Notes: a model not told the origin generated them from the sequence alone. Positions 41,843-50,799 are shown, counted from the first letter of the stretch. The stretch is DNA of 64,000 bases from Bacillus sp. FJAT-29937 (GCF_001509555.1 NZ_LMAS01000004.1:186001-250000); one strand, 5' to 3'. Program-made: numbers and translations.

Positions 41843-42486
41843 CACTTTTCGATAATGCCATTTCTTACTGCATAGAGGGCTGCTTGCGTCCTGTCAGCAA
41901 GTTCAAGCTTAGATAGAAGATTGGATACATGCGTCTTAACCGTTTTTTCCGTAATGAAAAGATCAGCAGCAATTTCCTTATTGCTTTTACCTTTAGCAAT
42001 TTCCTGCAGCACTTCGATTTCTCTTTTTGTCAGCTCCTCTGCTTGCCTTCTTTCGGAATGACTTTTTCCTGATAAGTGTGATAATAAATGAGTCGTTGCC
42101 TTCGGATGAAGCTGATTTTCGCCTCTCATTAATTGAATGATGGCTTTGACAAGCTCATCTGGTTCTATATCCTTTAATTGATAGCCAGAGGCTCCAGCTT
42201 CTATAGCCGGAATGACATGATCTTGATCAGAAAAGCTTGTTAACATCATGATCTTAATGTCTGGACATTGTTTTTTTATTTCACGTGTTGCCTCAATCCC
42301 ATTTAAAACAGGCATCTCTAAATCCATTAACACAATGTCCGGACGAATTCTTGTGGCTAATTCAATTGCCTCTTGTCCATTTTTCGCCTCACCTATAATT
42401 TCAATTTCAGGCTGCGTTTTAAGAAAAAAGACAAGACCACGCCTAACAACATGGTGATCATCTGCGATAAGAACACGTATGGTCAT
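41842..42486 (-). CDS. yhcZ: NarL/LuxR-family response regulator YhcZ
   Basis: A 214-residue regulator, the same length as B. subtilis YhcZ. The receiver has IADDHHVVRRG, the phospho-Asp in IVLMDLEMP near residue 54, and the Lys in GYQLKD near 104. The LuxR helix-turn-helix is at about 150-208 (LTKREIEVLQEIAKGKSNKEIA, ITEKTVKTHVSNLLSKL). It lies 13 bases after its kinase gene on the same strand. The stimulus is not known. Confidence 0.88.
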   Translation of the reverse strand: MTIRVLIADDHHVVRRGLVFFLKTQPEIEIIGEAKNGQEAIELATRIRPDIVLMDLEMPVLNGIEATREIKKQCPDIKIMMLTSFSDQDHVIPAIEAGASGYQLKDIEPDELVKAIIQLMRGENQLHPKATTHLLSHLSGKSHSERRQAEELTKREIEVLQEIAKGKSNKEIAADLFITEKTVKTHVSNLLSKLELADRTQAALYAVRNGIIEK

Positions 42487-42499
42487 TTTTTCTCTCCCC

Positions 42500-43621
42500 C
42501 TAAATTGGTATTGATATTACTATTCTAGTCCCATTTTCTTCAGAGCTTTTCAGCTTAAATTGCCCACTTAATGATTCAGTACGATCTTTCATGCTCTTTA
42601 ATCCTAAGGATGGAATATTCCTTAAATCTCCATCATAATAAAAGCCGCAGCCATGATCAGTGATAACCATTTTTACATGGTTTTGCTCTACAGATAAAAT
42701 TAATTCCACCTTTGGCTGCCCAGAGTGTTTTTTACAATTGGCAAGTGCCTCTTGACCAATTCTCCATAATGCCTCTTCAACCTTTCCAGGAAGTGCAACT
42801 ACACCCTCCACTATAGAGCTCACTTCTAAATCAAGCATTTCTCCGTAACTCATAAGGGCACTTATAATTCCATTTTCCAATCCCCTTGGCCTAAGCTGCC
42901 AAATCAAGGCCCTCATTTCACTTAAAGCTTCCTGTGCTAAATCTTGAATATAGGAAAACGTTTCTTTCGTTTCTAATTCTTTTGTCATTTCTGCTGCCCC
43001 TCTTGCCGTTAAGCTTAACGAGAAAAGGAGCTGATTAACGGAATCATGCAAATCTCTGGCAAGCCGATTTCTTTCTGCTGTTAAGGCATTTTCCTGCTCC
43101 TGCCCTGTAAGCTTTATTCGCTTTAAAGCCGTGCCGATTTGAAAAGCAATTGATTCAAGCAATGCCAATTCTTCCTTAGAGAAATGGGTCTTATTAGGCG
43201 AGCCGACATTTAAGATGCCGATTTTCTCATCGCCCGCCCGAAGAGGAACAGTTGCATGATGCGTTAATTGATTGGTGTCTGCGTTTTTTTCATTTCGTGC
43301 ATCTTCAATTCTTTTGCACTCAATTATATTAATTGCCTTATGCAATCTTCCATCGATATATCGGTCGATACACCAGCAGTCTCCCTTGCACATCCGCTCA
43401 TTGCCATTGTAAGAGAGTGCTTCAGGCAACTTTTCCTTTGCAGCTAGCTCGTATTTTCCATCAGGCTCGATTAGAAAAATCCATCCCGTTTCCAAGCCCG
43501 TAACATGAAGTAATTTAGCTAAAACCTCGGACAAAATTGTTTTTATTTCTGTCCCTTCGTTTAATAATTCAGCAATTTCCTTTAGTATCCAAATTTCCGA
43601 GTGGCGATTCTCTAATGTCAC
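42500..43621 (-). CDS. yhcY: GAF-domain histidine kinase YhcY
   Basis: A 373-residue cytoplasmic kinase of the NarX/NreB type. An N-terminal GAF domain lies at about residues 15-165, with a cysteine cluster CKGDCWCIDRY near 78-88 that could bind a metal or cluster. HisKA_3 has ERNRLARDLHDSVNQLLFS near 184-202. The HATPase domain ends the protein (TDHGCGFYYD, GLKSMKDRTE). Start: AGGAGG lies 7 bases before a GTG at 43621, giving MTLENRHSE; the longer frame to 43687 runs through the site. Size and the neighbours yhcZ, yhdB and pgcA match B. subtilis YhcY. Confidence 0.86.
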   Translation of the reverse strand: MTLENRHSEIWILKEIAELLNEGTEIKTILSEVLAKLLHVTGLETGWIFLIEPDGKYELAAKEKLPEALSYNGNERMCKGDCWCIDRYIDGRLHKAINIIECKRIEDARNEKNADTNQLTHHATVPLRAGDEKIGILNVGSPNKTHFSKEELALLESIAFQIGTALKRIKLTGQEQENALTAERNRLARDLHDSVNQLLFSLSLTARGAAEMTKELETKETFSYIQDLAQEALSEMRALIWQLRPRGLENGIISALMSYGEMLDLEVSSIVEGVVALPGKVEEALWRIGQEALANCKKHSGQPKVELILSVEQNHVKMVITDHGCGFYYDGDLRNIPSLGLKSMKDRTESLSGQFKLKSSEENGTRIVISIPI

Positions 43622-43736
43622 CTTCATTCCTCCTATGGATGTTCCTTCCATTATTATAATACTTTTATGCCGCCTAATCTTTAGCAATTAGAATGAAAAT
43701 TTATACGACTAAAGTTGTAGTTTTTCCAACGAAAAA

Positions 43737-43763
43737 GCACCGAGGAATTGATCTCCTCGGTGC
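43737..43763 (-). terminator. Terminator of pgcA
   Basis: GCACCGAGGA pairs with TCCTCGGTGC as a near-perfect stem, followed on the minus strand by TTTTTCG. It lies just after the pgcA stop. Confidence 0.87.
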
Positions 43764-43771
43764 ATCCAGAT

Positions 43772-45511
43772 TCATTGTTTTTCCGCTGAATTTATTTTCT
43801 CATCTACAATCGCCATGAATTCCTTTTTGATTTTCTCTAGCTTTTGTTCACTTTCCGCAGAACTTTCCCCATTCACTCCGAAATAAAACTTCATTTTCGG
43901 TTCTGTTCCAGAAGGTCTTAAACAAACCCATGTTCCATCCTCGAAATGATATTTAATGACGTTAGATTTAGGAAGGCTGATGGATGTCTCAGTTCCATTG
44001 CTCTCCTTTCGAATACTTGTTGAGTAATCCTCAACAGCAGCTACTTTTATTCCAGCTGCTTGGTTTAGTGGATTGGCACGGAAGGAGGCTAATATGTCCT
44101 GAATTAATTGTGCTCCTTCCTTGCCTTTAAGTGTAATCGATTCAAGACCCTCAAGATAATAACCGTACTGTTCAAATATAGCTAATAATCCTTCGTATAA
44201 TGTCATTCCTTTTTTCTTATAAAAGGCTGTTGCTTCTGCGGCTAATAAAGCGGCTTGAACGGCATCCTTATCTCGTGCAAAGTCTCCAATTAAATAGCCA
44301 TAGCTCTCTTCATATCCAAATAGAAACTTGTATTCCCCAGTTTCTTCATATTCCTTCATTTTTTCAGCAATAAACTTAAAGCCCGTTAATACATCCACTG
44401 TATCAGCGCAAAAGGAGGTTGCAATTTTTCTGCCAAGCTCAGATGTGACAATGGTTTTCAAGACTATTCCGTTTTCTGGGAGCATATTTTTTTCTTTTTT
44501 CTGTGACAAAATATAATGCAGGAGCAGAGCGCCTGTTTGATTTCCAGTTAAAAGAACGAACTCGCCAGATTGATTTCTGACTGCGATTCCGAGCCGATCA
44601 GCATCAGGATCCGTAGCAATCAATAGGTCAGCATCCTTCTCTTTTCCAACCTTTATCGCCAATTCAAAGGCTGACTTTTCCTCTGGGTTAGGACTTTTCA
44701 CTGTGGAGAATTCAGGATCAGGAAGTTCCTGTTCCTCTACTGCATACACTTGTTGATAATGTAAAGCCGCTAAGGCATCCCTTACCGGTTTATTTCCGGT
44801 TCCATGAAGCGGGGTGAAAACAATCTTAAGATCTGTCTCACTCCCTAAGGATGGATTTTCAGAAATCGAAACCAGCTTCTCTATGTATTGACTGTCAATC
44901 TCTTCTCCAATTAGTTTAATTAGACCTTTGTCCATTAAATCGGTTTCATCGTCAATGTTGATTAAAAGTTCATTTTCAATTTCATTTACCTTTGCAATGA
45001 CAATATCAGCTAATTTAGGAGGCAGCTGCGACCCGTCAGCCCCATATACTTTATAGCCATTATATTCAGGCGGATTATGGCTTGCAGTAATAACAATACC
45101 TGAGAATGCGTGCAAATATCGAACGGCGAAGGATAATTCAGGAGTAGGTCTTAATTCTTTGAATACATACGTTTGAATCCCTTTTGTCGCTAGTGTTTTA
45201 GCTGCCTCCATGGCAAACTCTCTAGACATATGACGAGAATCATAAGCGATAACAACACCTTGCGCTTTTGCTTCTTCTCCATTCTCTTCTATGTAAGCTG
45301 CCAGGCCAGCAGACGCTTTCCTGACTGTATATATGTTCATCCGGTTTGTACCTGCCCCGATTTCTCCCCGCATTCCGCCGGTACCAAACTCCAAGTCTTT
45401 ATAAAAGGCATCCTCCAGTCTTTTTTCATCCTTTTGAAGCAATTCCTCTTTTAACTTTTGATCTAAATTTTCAAATCCAATCCATCTGTCTGCTTTTGCT
45501 TTCCAGTTCAT
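43772..45511 (-). CDS. pgcA: Alpha-phosphoglucomutase / phosphomannomutase
   Basis: A 579-residue phosphohexomutase that interconverts glucose-6-phosphate and glucose-1-phosphate. The latter feeds UDP-glucose for teichoic acid and glycolipid synthesis. The phosphoserine loop [16 protein letters not shown] lies near residues 141-156, the metal loop DPDADRLG near 298-305, the sugar-binding GYEESYGYL near 398-406, and the phosphate loop [10 protein letters not shown] near 530-539. ATG at 45511 ([10 protein letters not shown]) follows TGGGAGG. Length and location next to yhcY match B. subtilis pgcA (yhxB). Confidence 0.93.
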   Translation of the reverse strand: MNWKAKADRWIGFENLDQKLKEELLQKDEKRLEDAFYKDLEFGTGGMRGEIGAGTNRMNIYTVRKASAGLAAYIEENGEEAKAQGVVIAYDSRHMSREFAMEAAKTLATKGIQTYVFKELRPTPELSFAVRYLHAFSGIVITASHNPPEYNGYKVYGADGSQLPPKLADIVIAKVNEIENELLINIDDETDLMDKGLIKLIGEEIDSQYIEKLVSISENPSLGSETDLKIVFTPLHGTGNKPVRDALAALHYQQVYAVEEQELPDPEFSTVKSPNPEEKSAFELAIKVGKEKDADLLIATDPDADRLGIAVRNQSGEFVLLTGNQTGALLLHYILSQKKEKNMLPENGIVLKTIVTSELGRKIATSFCADTVDVLTGFKFIAEKMKEYEETGEYKFLFGYEESYGYLIGDFARDKDAVQAALLAAEATAFYKKKGMTLYEGLLAIFEQYGYYLEGLESITLKGKEGAQLIQDILASFRANPLNQAAGIKVAAVEDYSTSIRKESNGTETSISLPKSNVIKYHFEDGTWVCLRPSGTEPKMKFYFGVNGESSAESEQKLEKIKKEFMAIVDEKINSAEKQ

Positions 45512-45807
45512 GAACTTACCTCCCAAAAATTAAAACACTTTCCAATCTACCAATTCACTTCGATAAATAGACCTGTTTCCCTTTTAAAATTATTCTTGTT
45601 TTTTTGACATAATCATATAAATCAGCCGACATATTTGAATATTTTTTTCACTTTCATTAAGATAAAGCAATGGAAACTAACATAATTGATGACAAAATTA
45701 TGACGAAACACAAAACAAACCGTGATATTCTCTGCATAGCAATTTACAAAGAGTGCTTGGAGGCTCTATACTTTTTCTAAGTATGATCAATTAATGAGGA
45801 GTACACT

Positions 45808-46242
45808 ATGAATAAAACGAAAGATAATCGTGAATCTTTACTGTTTATTTCCTGGGCAGCCTCCGTTGTTGCGATGTTCGGAAGCCTATATTTTTCAGAG
45901 ATTCGTCAATATGAGCCTTGTACATTATGCTGGTACCAAAGAATCGTTATGTATCCATTTGTTATTATATTAGGAATGGCGGTTATACGAAAGGATTATC
46001 GAATCAGCCTTTACTCCATGGTCCTGTCTGCAATTGGCGCTTGCATTTCACTATATCATTATTCCATACAAAAAGTGTCTTTTCTAGCTGACCATGCCGC
46101 TTCATGCGGGAGAGTCCCTTGTACTGGCCAATATATTAATTGGCTTGGCTTTATCACAATTCCATTTCTAGCTTTGACTGCCTTTATTATTATTTTTATT
46201 TGCAGTTATCTTTTATGGAAAAAAACGAAAGAGGTAAAATAA
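45808..46242 (+). CDS. bdbC: DsbB/BdbC-family disulfide oxidoreductase
   Basis: A 144-residue membrane protein with four helices. The first cysteine pair is in the loop CTLCWYQR near residues 33-40, and the second in CGRVPCTGQYINWLG near 96-110, the two pairs that pass electrons from thiols to quinone. Its length and GFI/NWLG features match BdbC of B. subtilis (138 aa). GAGGAG precedes the ATG. The next gene, one base on, encodes a membrane-anchored thioredoxin-like protein that is probably its partner. Confidence 0.85.
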   Translation: MNKTKDNRESLLFISWAASVVAMFGSLYFSEIRQYEPCTLCWYQRIVMYPFVIILGMAVIRKDYRISLYSMVLSAIGACISLYHYSIQKVSFLADHAASCGRVPCTGQYINWLGFITIPFLALTAFIIIFICSYLLWKKTKEVK

Positions 46243-46243
46243 G

Positions 46244-46714
46244 ATGAAAAAAGTTGTCATATTTCTTGCTGCCATCATTGTTCTTTTTGTAGCTGTCGGT
46301 TTTTTAACAAAAATGCAAAATGAAGAGAAGGTTTCCGGGGATAATCCATATGGAAAAAATAAGCTTCATCCTGAAACAATCGCTCAGCTTGATGACCCTA
46401 ATTATCAAAATATAATCCTTCCTGACGATTTAGAAAAGAAACTTGATAATAAAGAAGATGTGACTGTATACTTCTTTAGCCCAACATGTTCCCATTGCCA
46501 AAGAACAACACCGGTTGTCGCTCCATTAGCAAAGGATATGAAAGTAGATCTTGTACAATTTAATTTGCTTGAGTTTGATAATGGCTGGGATAAATATCTA
46601 ATTACACAGACACCTACTATCGTCCAATACAAAGATGGAAAAGAAGTGAATCGGATTACAGGATACCAAGACGAAAATGTATTTAAACAATGGTTTAATG
46701 AAAATAGTCTTTAA
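46244..46714 (+). CDS. Membrane-anchored thioredoxin-like protein, probable BdbC partner
   Basis: A 156-residue protein. It has a signal anchor at about residues 4-23, a linker, then a thioredoxin fold with the active site PTCSHCQRT near 83-91 and the cis-proline TQTPT near 124-128. CSHC is an unusual dipeptide for a thiol oxidase but is known in bacterial thioredoxin-like proteins. The short fold lacks the helical insert of a full DsbA/BdbD. It is co-transcribed with the BdbC-like gene (one base between them), which implies that BdbC reoxidises it outside the membrane. Its stop codon lies in a long inverted repeat. Confidence 0.83.
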   Translation: MKKVVIFLAAIIVLFVAVGFLTKMQNEEKVSGDNPYGKNKLHPETIAQLDDPNYQNIILPDDLEKKLDNKEDVTVYFFSPTCSHCQRTTPVVAPLAKDMKVDLVQFNLLEFDNGWDKYLITQTPTIVQYKDGKEVNRITGYQDENVFKQWFNENSL

Positions 46715-46769
46715 TATAACATGAAAACGCCTGCAATTTTCACATTGCAGGCGTTTTCATGTTATATTA
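46712..46769. terminator. Perfect 26-base inverted repeat, bidirectional terminator
   Basis: The arms 46712-46737 and 46744-46769 are exact complements around a 6-base loop (TTTCAC). The stop codons of both convergent genes (46712-46714 on +, 46764-46762 on -) lie inside the arms. A central GCCTGCAAT stem with AAAA and TTTT steps supplies U-tracts both ways. Confidence 0.85.
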
Positions 46770-47160
46770 ATATTTCATTTGCAGCTTTTGTATAAATGCT
46801 GAGTACATCATCTTTTATCATTTTACTGCTGCAAAATTGGCTGAAGGAAAATGGGAAGGTCAACCCAAACTCCTGTAGAGTGTACACATTTTTTACAAAT
46901 AAGCCCTCATATTTTTCATCTAATTGAGGAAGTTCTAATATCGATATTATCGTTTGCAGGCTCGCTATTACCTGATATGCTTCTTTTAATGTTCCAAAGT
47001 ATTCGGAATGTCTTGTTTTTGTATGTAATACTTGCATGCGCTCAAATTCCTTAATTTCTTCATCAGGAAAATAGAGAGGAAAAACATTTGAATATAGAGT
47101 TTGTATAAGTTCAGTAATTTTCAGCTCTTGTTCATGAGTTGAAGCATATACAACTTTCAC
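46762..47160 (-). CDS. yhcU: YhcU-like protein (DUF5365)
   Basis: A 132-residue soluble protein. It begins MKVVYASTHEQELKITELIQTLYSNVFP (in two parts) and has a helical middle. I associate this with B. subtilis YhcU (131 aa), which lies beside yhcT as here. Start: AAAGGTGG lies before a GTG at 47160. The frame begins four codons earlier at a GTG that is part of the site. It is divergent from yhcT. Its function is unknown. Confidence 0.75.
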   Translation of the reverse strand: MKVVYASTHEQELKITELIQTLYSNVFPLYFPDEEIKEFERMQVLHTKTRHSEYFGTLKEAYQVIASLQTIISILELPQLDEKYEGLFVKNVYTLQEFGLTFPFSFSQFCSSKMIKDDVLSIYTKAANEILI

Positions 47161-47293
47161 ATAAATGACCACCTTTTAAACATTGTAACCTGTTCGAAAT
47201 ATATAACATTAGAATAGCATATTCAATAAGTTTTTTAGGGTGGTAATTAAACCCAAAAGTGCCTTCATTTTTGCATATATAAAGGAGTGGCCT

Positions 47294-48232
47294 ATGATTA
47301 AAACCAAAAGATTTGGAGAATGGTATGAATTAACTTTGCCCCGTGATTGGGACGGATTTACTATAGATTATATTCTGAGAAATATATGGAGAGCACCGAA
47401 AAAACAAATACATTTGATGAGAATGGAAAACCAGGTAAAGGTTAACGGGGAATGGATGAACTGGAATTCTCCATTAAAATATATGGATAGATTGCAATTA
47501 AGAATTTTTATTGATGAGGATTTTGGCGTGATTCCCTTTTATAAAGAAGTACAAATCCTTTATGAGGATGATCATCTACTTGTTCTTAATAAGCCAGTAC
47601 ATATGGATACACACCCGAACGAAGATGGACAGACAAATACACTTTCGAATGCTGTTGCTTTTCACTTACAATCTCAAGGAGAATATCGGAAAGTGAAGCA
47701 TGTTCACCGGCTGGACCGCGATACGACTGGAGCCGTGCTATTTGCTAAGCATCCTCTTGCCGGCACCGTTCTAGATAGGATGTTGGAAGAAAGGATCATC
47801 AAACGCACGTATGTGGCTCTCGTTCATGGTTTGGTTAAAACTAAAAAAGGAATCATTAAGGAGCCCATTGGACGTGATCGCCACCATGCAACAAGAAGGC
47901 GTGTTTCCCCAAGCGGTCAACAGGCGGTTACACATTTTGAGTTAATTAAAACGTATCCAAAACAAAACCTGAGCCTTATTAAATGTCAGCTCGATACTGG
48001 ACGTACTCATCAAATCCGTGTTCATTTAAGCTATGTTGGTCATCCTTTAGCTGGTGACGTATTATATGGCGGGAAACCCATCTTTGACCGTCAAGCGCTG
48101 CATGCTGCCAAACTTGAATTCCCCCATCCTTTTACGATGGAAAAAATCAGCTGCAATGCTCCTTTACTTGAGGAAGAGGATAACAAATCAGTCATGTTGG
48201 CAAACCTGCTGCATGTTTTGCCCAATAACTAA
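47294..48232 (+). CDS. yhcT: RluD/RluA-family pseudouridine synthase YhcT
   Basis: A 312-residue RNA pseudouridine synthase. An N-terminal S4-like region lies at about residues 10-75 (DYILRNIWRAPKKQIHLMR). The catalytic motif HRLDRDTTGAVLFAK lies near 137-151, with the Asp nucleophile in RLDRDT. GRTHQIRVHLSYVGHPLAGD near 236-255 is the second family motif. The ATG at 47294 follows AAAGGAGTGG; the frame extends 18 codons upstream without a site. Length and neighbour yhcU match B. subtilis. The target RNA site is unknown. Confidence 0.9.
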   Translation: MIKTKRFGEWYELTLPRDWDGFTIDYILRNIWRAPKKQIHLMRMENQVKVNGEWMNWNSPLKYMDRLQLRIFIDEDFGVIPFYKEVQILYEDDHLLVLNKPVHMDTHPNEDGQTNTLSNAVAFHLQSQGEYRKVKHVHRLDRDTTGAVLFAKHPLAGTVLDRMLEERIIKRTYVALVHGLVKTKKGIIKEPIGRDRHHATRRRVSPSGQQAVTHFELIKTYPKQNLSLIKCQLDTGRTHQIRVHLSYVGHPLAGDVLYGGKPIFDRQALHAAKLEFPHPFTMEKISCNAPLLEEEDNKSVMLANLLHVLPNN

Positions 48233-48243
48233 AGTTAAAATGA

Positions 48244-48299
48244 AGAGGGTCGCCTCTCATGCCAAGAGTTGGCATTTGAGACGACCCTTCCACTTTTTT
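48244..48299 (+). terminator. Terminator of yhcT
   Basis: GAGGGTCGCCTCTCATGCC and its near-complement (GGCATTTGAGACGACCCTTC) form a stem of about 20 pairs with two mismatches, followed by a run of seven T. Confidence 0.85.
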
Positions 48300-48337
48300 T
48301 GTCTAGCTTCAGTGCCTAGGGGCACTTCCGCTTTTCT
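48300..48337. repeat. Collapsed copy of the palindromic repeat
   Basis: TGTCTAGCTTCAGTGCC, then TAGGGGCACTTCCGC. The first part matches the end of the 120-base element at 19331-19450 read on the minus strand (TGTCTAGCTTAAGCGCC). GTGCC and GGCAC pair around TAGG. The copy seems to hold the two tips of the element with the middle gone. It lies between yhcT's terminator and the GlsB-like gene. Confidence 0.55.
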
Positions 48338-48338
48338 G

Positions 48339-48599
48339 TTAATCAGTCGTTCTTCTAAAGGCTCGCATAATAAGGCTTAGCAGGAAGACAAGCAGTACGG
48401 AACCGATTATGGCTGGAATAATTGCGAATCCAGCAATATCTGGACCCCAATTTCCGAAGATTGCAGTACCTAGCCATGCTCCTACAAATCCTGCGATTAT
48501 ATTGCCAAAAACACCGCCTGGAATATCTTTGCCGACAATCATTCCAGCAATCCAGCCAATGATTCCTCCTATGATTAATGCCCATAAAAAGCTAAACAT
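48339..48599 (-). CDS. GlsB/YeaQ/YmgE family membrane protein
   Basis: An 86-residue, glycine-rich membrane protein with three hydrophobic segments. IIGGIIGWIAGMIVGKDIPGG near residues 8-28 and GAWLGTAIFGNWGPD near 40-54 are the pattern of the transglycosylase-associated (GlsB/YeaQ) family, often found with general stress genes. The ATG at 48599 (MFSFLWALI) follows AAGGAGTG; the frame continues 18 codons upstream through charged residues that are not part of the family. Its role is not known. Confidence 0.85.
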   Translation of the reverse strand: MFSFLWALIIGGIIGWIAGMIVGKDIPGGVFGNIIAGFVGAWLGTAIFGNWGPDIAGFAIIPAIIGSVLLVFLLSLIMRAFRRTTD

Positions 48600-48776
48600 A
48601 ATATCACTCCTTGCTGTTTTGATTGTAGTTTTTCTCCGTCTTTTTTCTTTCATTCAAAAAATTTGTTTCCACTTTTTAGAAATCAGTTGGAAATGAAATG
48701 GGCCAAGCTTGAAGCTTATATGTAAGTTACCCCGAAAACATCACAATTACACTTTTTTTAAAGAGAAAAAATCATA

Positions 48777-48801
48777 AGCGATTGCTCTAAGGGCAATCGC
48801 T
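48777..48801 (-). terminator. Isolated minus-strand terminator-like hairpin
   Basis: AGCGATTGC (48777-48785) and GCAATCGCT (48793-48801) form a perfect 9-base stem. On the minus strand it is followed by TATGATTTTTT. No normal gene lies directly upstream of it. Confidence 0.5.
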
Positions 48802-48857
48802 CAATCTATATAAACGGCCAATGCCGGGATAATAATAACAAAATACCCGCTCTGCAT
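48801..48857 (-). CDS. Possible 18-residue hydrophobic peptide
   Basis: ATG at 48857, with AGGAG about 10 bases upstream, opens MQSGYFVIIIPALAVYID and stops at 48801. There a terminator-like hairpin begins. TATAAT lies about 40 bases upstream on the same strand, without a good -35. The peptide is mostly hydrophobic. It may be a real micropeptide, a remnant of a larger gene, or chance. Confidence 0.28.
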   Translation of the reverse strand: MQSGYFVIIIPALAVYID

Positions 48858-49059
48858 TTGTCCAAAACTCCTGCTTTTTGCAAAATGATTATAATCCAAC
48901 CGAAATTTCACATACTAAGGTAAACTATAAGAAATAATGAGTGTTTTTTTACATTTAAAAGAATTTATCTACTTTTTACGACATAAAACTATCTAATTCA
49001 CTCATTTTCGTATAAAATTATTTCGTTTGGATGAAATTTTTTCTATGGGGGTTATAAAC

Positions 49060-49677
49060 ATGGTTTTCAAAAAGAAGGACAAATTTAATACGTTGTTAAG
49101 CAATATTGCACAGAACGTAAAAGAGGGTGCAATTTATTTTGCAGATTATAAACTGAACAATGTAAGTGATTTGAAGGTTTTTTCAGAAACAATGAAGGAT
49201 TATGAGTCAAAAGGAGATACATATGTTCATGAAGTGATCAGGGAATTAAATAATGCCTTTATTACGCCAATCGAGCGGGAAGATATACTGCACCTAGCGA
49301 TGAGTTTGGATGATGTAATCGATGGAATTGAGCATTGTGCAGCCCTATTCGAAATGTATTCCATCACTCAAGCTGATGATTACATGCTTAAGTTCGTGGA
49401 TGCAATTAAAGACTCTGCATTTGAAATTGAAAAATCAATCGAACTTCTTTCAACGAAAAAATTACTGCAAATTAGAGAACATCTCATCATCATTAAAGAT
49501 CATGAATCAAAATGTGATGGCGTTCTCCGCCAGTCGATCAAACATCTTTTCTCTGTAGAGAAGGATCCGATCAGAATCATTCAGTATAAAGAGATATACG
49601 AAAATATGGAAGATATTGCCGATAGTTGCCAAAGTGTAGCCAATACTTTAGAAACCATTATTATGAAAAATGCATAA
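49060..49677 (+). CDS. ykaA: DUF47/PhoU-like phosphate transport accessory protein YkaA
   Basis: A 205-residue helical protein of the DUF47 (PhoU-like) family, the same length as B. subtilis YkaA. The motifs YESKGDTYVHEVIRELNNAFITPIEREDI (near 45-73) and DHESKCDGVLRQ (near 145-156) carry the paired acidic residues that bind metal in PhoU folds. The ATG at 49060 follows GGGGG; an upstream frame from 49027 is not supported. It is followed 13 bases later by pit, and probably regulates that carrier. Confidence 0.88.
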   Translation: MVFKKKDKFNTLLSNIAQNVKEGAIYFADYKLNNVSDLKVFSETMKDYESKGDTYVHEVIRELNNAFITPIEREDILHLAMSLDDVIDGIEHCAALFEMYSITQADDYMLKFVDAIKDSAFEIEKSIELLSTKKLLQIREHLIIIKDHESKCDGVLRQSIKHLFSVEKDPIRIIQYKEIYENMEDIADSCQSVANTLETIIMKNA

Positions 49678-49690
49678 GGAGTCGTAACAA

Positions 49691-50689
49691 ATGGATGGAT
49701 ATCTTATTTTAACAATCTTTATTGTCATTTGTGCCTTATCATTTGACTTCATTAACGGTTTCCATGATACTGCCAATGCAATTGCGACCTCTGTTTCGAC
49801 GAAAGCACTTAAGCCTAGACATGCAATCATTTTGGCATCTGTGATGAACTTCGTCGGAGCGATGACCTTCACCGGTGTTGCCAAGACGATTACAAAAGAT
49901 ATCGTTGACCCGTTTACATTGCAAAATGGTTCATTAGTAATCCTTGCCGCACTCATTGCTGCGATTTTTTGGAACTTGCTAACATGGTATTATGGCATTC
50001 CAAGCAGCTCCTCACATGCTTTAATCGGCTCAATTGCTGGTGCGGCCATTGCAGCTTCCGGGTTTGCTGCTCTTAATTACCAAGGCTTTCTAAAAATTTT
50101 AGAGGCGCTAATTTTCTCGCCAATTATTGCTTTTGTAGTCGGATTTATTGTTTACAGTATTTTCAAGGTCGTATTTAGAAATAACAATTTAACAAAGACC
50201 AATCGAAATTTTCGCTTGTTTCAAATTTTCACTGCTGCATTGCAATCCTATACACACGGGACGAATGATGCACAGAAAGCGATGGGAATTATCACAATGG
50301 CACTGATTGCCAATAACTATGTGACGACTACTGATATTCCATTCTGGGTTCAATTCTCCTGTGCGCTTGCAATGGGACTTGGGACATCTGTCGGCGGCTG
50401 GAAAATCATTAAAACAGTCGGTGGAAAAATCATGAAAATCCGCCCAGTGAATGGCGTTGCTGCCGATTTAACAGGTGCGATGATCATTTTCGGGGCAACA
50501 TTTATTCATTTGCCGGTCAGTACAACACATGTTATTTCGTCTTCTATATTAGGAGTAGGTTCTTCTCACCGTCTAAAAGGGGTTAAATGGGGAACTGCAC
50601 AAAGAATGCTTATCACATGGGTTATTACATTACCCATATCTGCAACAATCGCAGGTCTTATATACCTTCTTTTAAATGCTTTTCTTTAA
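49691..50689 (+). CDS. pit: Low-affinity inorganic phosphate transporter (PiT family)
   Basis: A 332-residue membrane protein with about ten helices. Both halves carry PiT signatures: FDFINGFHDTANAIATSVSTKAL near residues 18-40 and QSYTHGTNDAQKAMGII near 188-204, and the inner motif PSSSSHALIGSIAGA near 104-118 is repeated as PVSTTHVISSSILG near 278-291. It imports phosphate or metal-phosphate with protons or sodium. A TAAGGAGTCG site precedes the ATG. It forms an operon with ykaA, as in B. subtilis. Confidence 0.92.
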   Translation: MDGYLILTIFIVICALSFDFINGFHDTANAIATSVSTKALKPRHAIILASVMNFVGAMTFTGVAKTITKDIVDPFTLQNGSLVILAALIAAIFWNLLTWYYGIPSSSSHALIGSIAGAAIAASGFAALNYQGFLKILEALIFSPIIAFVVGFIVYSIFKVVFRNNNLTKTNRNFRLFQIFTAALQSYTHGTNDAQKAMGIITMALIANNYVTTTDIPFWVQFSCALAMGLGTSVGGWKIIKTVGGKIMKIRPVNGVAADLTGAMIIFGATFIHLPVSTTHVISSSILGVGSSHRLKGVKWGTAQRMLITWVITLPISATIAGLIYLLLNAFL

Positions 50690-50710
50690 TGAAATGATTT
50701 CGATTATTGC

Positions 50711-50754
50711 TGGTTTTAAGAGGATAGACCAACTTCCTATCTTCTTAAAACCAA
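50711..50754 (+). terminator. Hairpin after pit
   Basis: GGTTTTAAGAGGATAG and CCTATCTTCTTAAAACC pair almost fully around an 8-base loop. A T-run after it is missing, so termination may be weak. Confidence 0.5.
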
Positions 50755-50774
50755 TCACTGTTCAAAAAAAACTA

Positions 50775-50793
50775 GCAGGCAATAATTGCCTGC
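50775..50793 (-). terminator. Terminator of the lipoprotein gene
   Basis: GCAGGCAA and TTGCCTGC form a stem with a short loop. On the minus strand TAGTTTTTTTT follows. Confidence 0.82.
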
Positions 50794-50799
50794 CACATT

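Larger units (their letters stand above)
48600..49059. other. Long intergenic region between the GlsB-like gene and ykaA
   Basis: About 460 AT-rich bases without a gene of normal size. It holds the leader of the GlsB-like gene, a hairpin at 48777-48801 that would work as a terminator for the minus strand, a possible 18-codon frame at 48801-48857, and the leader of ykaA-pit. No PhoP boxes (TTAACA repeats) were seen before ykaA. Confidence 0.6.

Noticed and set aside
41549..41855. A second frame of 60 codons overlapping yhdB at 41673-41855
   Set aside because: It lies in another frame of yhdB, crosses the terminator, and has no ribosome binding site.
49060..50689. PhoP (Pho regulon) boxes upstream of ykaA-pit
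   Set aside because: No TTAACA-like direct repeats at the right spacing were seen.
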